From the NCBI RefSeq assembly GCF_042610375.1, contig NZ_JBGJZL010000014.1, positions 33,381 to 97,380 of the forward strand: DNA of 64,000 bases, given 5' to 3'. Source of the stretch: CTSoil-075 sp042610375 (lineage in GTDB: Bacteria; Bacillota; Negativicutes; DSM-13327). Below the pieces are notes generated by a model. It made no database searches and had not been told where the DNA came from. It worked only from the letters and a program-made list of their open reading frames with translations. The position numbers were made by a program, and so were the translations under genes. Positions 61,026-64,000 of the stretch are shown here, piece by piece. Numbering within the stretch: position 1 is the stretch's first letter; the number at the start of each line of letters is the position of its first letter.

Positions 61026-61961
61026 TTGCCATTAGTTAGTACAAAAGAAATGTTTAAAAAAGCCTATGAAGGTCAATATGCTATTGGTGCCTTCAATGTA
61101 AACAACATGGAAATTATCCAAGCAATTACTGAAGCGGCAAAAGAAGAAAATGCTCCACTTATCCTGCAAGTTTCCGCTGGTGCAAGAAAGTATGCAAAAC
61201 ATAATTACTTAGTACATTTAGTACAAGCAGCGATTGAAGACACTGGTCTTCCTATTGCACTTCATTTAGATCATGGTGCTGATTTTGAAACTTGCAAATC
61301 TTGTATCGATGGTGGTTTCACTTCCGTTATGATTGATGGTTCACACCATAGCTTCAAAGACAATATGGAATTAACAAAACGTGTCGTTGACTATGCACAT
61401 AACAAAGGCGTTTTTGTTGAAGGTGAACTAGGACAACTTGCTGGCATTGAAGATGATGTCAATGTATCTGCTGAAGATGCTTCTTATACTCATCCTGAGC
61501 AAGTTGAAGAATTTGTAAAAAGCACGGGTGTTGATTCTTTAGCAATCGCTATCGGTACAAGTCATGGTGCTTTTAAATTTAAACCAGGTCAAAATCCACA
61601 ATTGCGTTTTGACATTTTAGAAGAAATTGAAAAAAGACTCCCTAACTTCCCAATTGTTTTGCATGGTGCTTCTTCTGTTATTCCAAAATACGTTGACATC
61701 ATCAATAAAAATGGTGGTAACTTAGCAGATGCTATTGGTATACCAGAAGATATGTTACGTCAAGCTGCTAAAATGGCTGTTTGCAAAATTAATATTGACT
61801 CTGACTTGCGTCTTGCTTTAACAGCTGGTATTAGAGAGCACATGTTCGCTAATCCTTCACACTTCGACCCAAGACAATATCTATCACCTGCTAGAGCATA
61901 CATTAAAGAATTAGTTAAACATAAACTCGTTCATGTTCTTGGTTGCAACGGCAAGGCTTAA
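61026..61961 (+). CDS. fba: Class II fructose-1,6-bisphosphate aldolase
   Basis: 311 residues from the TTG at 61026 (TTAGGAGGG upstream). Glycolysis and gluconeogenesis: cleavage of fructose-1,6-bisphosphate to DHAP and GAP, zinc dependent. Motifs: GAFNVNNMEIIQAI, LHLDHGADFETCKSCIDGGFTSVMIDGSH (zinc His and catalytic Asp), GELGQLAGIED, IGTSHGAFKF and VLHGASSV (zinc His). An earlier ATG near 60978 is rejected because it falls on the promoter -10 box. Transcript ends in a strong hairpin. Confidence 0.95.
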   Translation: MPLVSTKEMFKKAYEGQYAIGAFNVNNMEIIQAITEAAKEENAPLILQVSAGARKYAKHNYLVHLVQAAIEDTGLPIALHLDHGADFETCKSCIDGGFTSVMIDGSHHSFKDNMELTKRVVDYAHNKGVFVEGELGQLAGIEDDVNVSAEDASYTHPEQVEEFVKSTGVDSLAIAIGTSHGAFKFKPGQNPQLRFDILEEIEKRLPNFPIVLHGASSVIPKYVDIINKNGGNLADAIGIPEDMLRQAAKMAVCKINIDSDLRLALTAGIREHMFANPSHFDPRQYLSPARAYIKELVKHKLVHVLGCNGKA

Positions 61962-61971
61962 TTTTATATAC

Positions 61972-62015
61972 AACAGAAGAGGCTATCTCAATTTTTTGAG
62001 ATAGCCTCTTCTGTT
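61972..62015. terminator. 19-bp terminator after fba
   Basis: AACAGAAGAGGCTATCTCA (61972-61990) / TGAGATAGCCTCTTCTGTT (61997-62015), perfect stem, six-base loop; it could serve fba and the convergent ABC permease gene. Confidence 0.85.
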
Positions 62016-62041
62016 ATGCTTCAAAATAGTATTTTCTTATT

Positions 62042-62794
62042 TTAGCTAATAAGACGCTTTTTCAATAAACGAACAGGTATAGCAGCTAGTAGGATAGAAA
62101 GGACAATTAAGCTCCCAGCATGCTGCCACAATCTAATACCAACCTGCCCAACGACAAGAGCACGACACACCTCTACACTATGATATAAAGGATTGATCCA
62201 AGATACAATTTGTAACCACTCCGGCATTGAAGAGATAGGAAAAAATACACCTGCAAACAAATACATAGGAGTTGTAACAAGGGTAATATAATAATTAAGA
62301 TAATCAATATGAGTAATTATACCTGTATAGGACAAAGCCATCAGTGCAAACACTGTCCCAGGTAAAATAAGAAATACAGGAATTAGTAGCGCCCAAGCTG
62401 ACTGTACTTGTCCCATCATCCCAATGACTAAAAGAATGACAACACCAAATACAATATTTTTTATAATGGCAATCAGAACTTCACCAAGGACTAGGTCAGT
62501 CACTGTCCCGGGGGCGGCTAACATGGCATGAAAATTTTTATGATAATGAAGTCTAACAAAACTTGCATAGGTGCACTCAAAAGTAGCAGCCCACATGGAT
62601 GCTGAAGCTACCATACCTGGAGCAATAAACTGAATATAGCTCATACCACCTATATCCTGAACAAGAGATCCTAAACCAAAACCCATGGCGGAAAGATAAA
62701 GAAAAGGCTCTATGGCATTAAATACCATATTAGACCATAATGTGCGACGAAATACAATTAAATGTCTTTTTAAAATTTGTAATGCCATTCTCAT
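62042..62794 (-). CDS. ABC-2 type permease (NodJ/DrrB-like)
   Basis: 250 residues with six hydrophobic helices. LKRHLIVFRRTLWSNMVFNAIEPFLYL at the N-terminus, YIQFIAPGMVASASMWAATFE, then PMYLFAGVFFPISSMPEWLQ and INPLYHSVEVCRAL typical of the NodJ/DrrB permeases. It forms an exporter with the ATPase gene, whose stop overlaps its start by four bases. Substrate unknown: antibiotic, lipid or lipooligosaccharide are all possible. Confidence 0.9.
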   Translation of the reverse strand: MRMALQILKRHLIVFRRTLWSNMVFNAIEPFLYLSAMGFGLGSLVQDIGGMSYIQFIAPGMVASASMWAATFECTYASFVRLHYHKNFHAMLAAPGTVTDLVLGEVLIAIIKNIVFGVVILLVIGMMGQVQSAWALLIPVFLILPGTVFALMALSYTGIITHIDYLNYYITLVTTPMYLFAGVFFPISSMPEWLQIVSWINPLYHSVEVCRALVVGQVGIRLWQHAGSLIVLSILLAAIPVRLLKKRLIS

Positions 62795-63720
62795 GCTTCT
62801 TCCCTCTCCCCAGTTAATTTTAAAAATACATCCTCTAGGGTTGCAGGCCTAAGATAGCAATCTCGTTGGGATAATCCGATTTCATCTAGCTTATCCCATA
62901 TTTCACGACTATCCTTCGTAAAAATAAACAAACTATCTACCATATATTCGCCCCTAGCGCCCATTGCTTCAATTTTTTCATTAATTTGTGGAGGCAACAT
63001 ATCAATAGAAATTCTAACTTCAATAACAAAAGGTAGTATATATTCCTCTACTAATTCTTCAGGGCTTCCCTCTGCAAGTATTTCCCCATCATTCATAATC
63101 ACCAGCCGATCACAAAGCTGAGCCGCCTCTTCCATATAATGAGTCGTCAATAACATAGTAACTCCATCTTCTTTGAGTTTTCTCAACTTTTGCCATACTT
63201 GGCGGCGTGCTTGTGGGTCAAGGCCTGTTGTAGGTTCATCTAAAATAATAATTTTAGGATCATTAATCAAGGCTCTAGCGATCACTAAACGACGTTTCCC
63301 CCCACCAGAAAGCATATCCACATTTACATTCATTTTATCTGTAAGTCCCATAAACTCTAATAATTCTTGCCCTCGCTTAATTGCCTCCTTAGACGACATA
63401 CCAAAATAACTTCCATACACTTCTAGATTTTCGATCACTGTTAATTCAAGATCTAGATTATCCTCTTGCGGAACAATACCAAAAATTTGTTTAATATGAG
63501 GTGGCGTTAAATGCATAATTCGTTCTCCCATCACACTTAACTCGCCTTCTTCAACAACTGACAATCCATAAATCATCCGCATAGTAGTCGACTTTCCCGC
63601 TCCATTATGGCCCAAAAATCCAAAACATTCACCTTGCGGAATAGCAAATGAAATACCCTTTAATGCCCGAAAATCTCCATAAGATTTGGCTAACTTCTTA
63701 GCCTCAACAATGTAATCCAT
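62791..63720 (-). CDS. ABC transporter ATPase (NodI/DrrA-like)
   Basis: 309 residues. Walker A GHNGAGKSTTMRM (near 37), Q-loop VPQEDNLDLELTVIENLE, signature MLSGGGKRRLVIARAL (LSGGG in place of LSGGQ, as in NodI/DrrA), Walker B IIILDEPTTGLDPQARR and switch His in LTTHYMEEAA. A C-terminal regulatory extension of about 80 residues follows, as in the DrrA family. The first gene of the two-gene operon; AGGAG precedes the ATG. Confidence 0.93.
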   Translation of the reverse strand: MDYIVEAKKLAKSYGDFRALKGISFAIPQGECFGFLGHNGAGKSTTMRMIYGLSVVEEGELSVMGERIMHLTPPHIKQIFGIVPQEDNLDLELTVIENLEVYGSYFGMSSKEAIKRGQELLEFMGLTDKMNVNVDMLSGGGKRRLVIARALINDPKIIILDEPTTGLDPQARRQVWQKLRKLKEDGVTMLLTTHYMEEAAQLCDRLVIMNDGEILAEGSPEELVEEYILPFVIEVRISIDMLPPQINEKIEAMGARGEYMVDSLFIFTKDSREIWDKLDEIGLSQRDCYLRPATLEDVFLKLTGEREEA

Positions 63721-63788
63721 AGTAATACTCCTCTAATAAAATCTTCATTATATTGCTATCATAAATAAAATCAGCTGCAAATATCAAG
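63721..63788. other. Promoter region of the ABC exporter
   Basis: Short AT-rich region between the ATPase start and the 63789 inverted repeat. Nothing else is identified; the final bases 63958-64000 look like unrelated or chimeric sequence. Confidence 0.35.
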
Positions 63789-63838
63789 ATTACTTTTCCT
63801 ATATATGTATAGTAGCTATATTATATAGGAAAAGTAAT
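63789..63838. repeat. 17-bp inverted repeat upstream of the ABC operon
   Basis: ATTACTTTTCCTATATA (63789-63805) and TATATAGGAAAAGTAAT (63822-63838), perfect, 16-base spacer. It lies upstream of the ABC ATPase gene (start 63720). It could be a regulator binding site or a terminator hairpin. Confidence 0.6.
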
Positions 63839-63859
63839 TTTGATACAAATTAATAAGAG

Positions 63860-63889
63860 AAAGCACCATTCATTAAATGGTGCTTTTTT
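63860..63889 (+). terminator. Terminator near the right end
   Basis: AAAGCACCATT (63860-63870) / AATGGTGCTTT (63876-63886), loop CATTA, then T run on the plus strand. It lies beyond the 3' end of the minus-strand tRNA-like gene, so whichever transcript it ends is uncertain. Confidence 0.6.
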
Positions 63890-63897
63890 GAAAATGA

Positions 63898-63957
63898 CTC
63901 CTGGAGTAGGACTCGAACCTACGACCGATGGTTCAGCCGATTCTCTACCTACTGAGC
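63898..63957 (-). tRNA. tRNA-Asn-like gene, damaged anticodon arm, truncated 5' half
   Basis: Minus strand. The T arm GTAGG-TTCGAGT-CCTAC, acceptor 3' strand TCCAGGA and discriminator G are intact. Upstream, ATCGGCTG-AACC-ATCGG resembles the tRNA-Asn anticodon arm (ATCGGCTGTTAACCGAT) with TT and one G missing. The D-arm GCTCAGTAGGTAGAG is recognisable. 5' of GAGC the sequence no longer matches a tRNA acceptor. The missing bases are most simply explained as poor sequence at a contig end. Confidence 0.6.
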
Positions 63958-64000
63958 GGCGACTGGCGATAATGCCCCATCTGCGTCGTTATCAGTCCGG

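Noticed and set aside
1..64000. CRISPR arrays, transposases, phage genes or toxin-antitoxin pairs
   Set aside because: No regularly spaced repeats, no transposase or integrase motifs, and no recognisable toxin-antitoxin pair were found on either strand.

Overview
The window reads as a chromosomal piece from a low-GC, endospore-forming, anaerobic Firmicute that carries multiheme cytochromes. The best match is the Negativicutes (Sporomusaceae, for example Pelosinus or Sporomusa-like); that placement is inferred from gene content, not from an rRNA gene. Spore-former evidence is an alpha/beta-type small acid-soluble spore protein (54117-54323), a SPOCS/DUF3794 protein (6630-7154), a DUF1657 protein and several small spore-coat-like ORFs. 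Anaerobe evidence is a neelaredoxin-type superoxide reductase, an [FeFe]-hydrogenase-like protein, a stand-alone carboxyltransferase of the propionate/oxaloacetate type and a PFL-family protein. Respiratory evidence is one probable operon, ccmABCEF-nrfHA, on the minus strand (31938-25579): heme export and System I cytochrome c maturation next to the ammonia-forming cytochrome c nitrite reductase it would serve.

Layout. 1-7.2 kb: 5' half of dnaE (minus), a cytosolic-looking ABC substrate-binding-family protein, a U32 peptidase and a class III aminotransferase (plus), a small membrane protein and a SPOCS protein. 7.2-11 kb: an unexplained ~450-base leader followed by a sulfur-handling cassette (Cys4-rhodanese, cysteine desulfurase, MocR regulator). 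11-19.7 kb: minus-strand housekeeping genes (sepF, typA, beta-CASP RNase, murB, ylbF, endonuclease IV-like, trmL, REC-PP2C). 19.8-25.5 kb: PfpI-like protein, exported beta-carbonic anhydrase, GGDEF-EAL protein and a group of very small genes. 25.5-32 kb: nrf/ccm operon. 32-37 kb: exported SGNH hydrolase, then aroF-tyrA under a T-box with a probable Tyr (UAC) specifier, and an NlpC/P60 hydrolase. 37-45.5 kb: dapB, a BusR-like GntR/RCK_C regulator, ABC-F, GIY-YIG, lipoprotein cyclophilin, nth, PFL/ACT pair, thioredoxin reductase-like protein, DUF896 and DUF1540. 45.7-54 kb: hydrogenase-like protein, carboxyltransferase, nucleoside kinase, PiT/DUF47 phosphate uptake pair, aminotransferase. 54-64 kb: SASP, superoxide reductase, an unknown membrane coiled-coil protein, uraA behind a PyrR-type attenuator, yajQ, spore-like small genes, RluA, class II aldolase and an ABC-2 exporter.

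Regulation is unusually readable. There is a T-box, a PyrR-site attenuator, several promoters with near-consensus -35/-10 boxes, and more than 25 intrinsic-terminator-like hairpins, most between convergent or tandem genes. Many starts are TTG or GTG with strong Shine-Dalgarno sequences.

Two places look like draft-assembly damage rather than biology. yajQ is broken by a single N at 58030 flanked by an exact 127-base tandem duplication. At the right end, a tRNA-Asn-like gene has lost anticodon-arm bases and runs into unrelated sequence.

I found no CRISPR array, prophage, complete insertion sequence or obvious defence system. The least explained pieces are the 7212-7656 leader, the CxxxY form of CcmE in a reduced Ccm set, the membrane coiled-coil protein at 54998-56125, and the tiny Met/Asp-repeat membrane peptide at 24189-24335.
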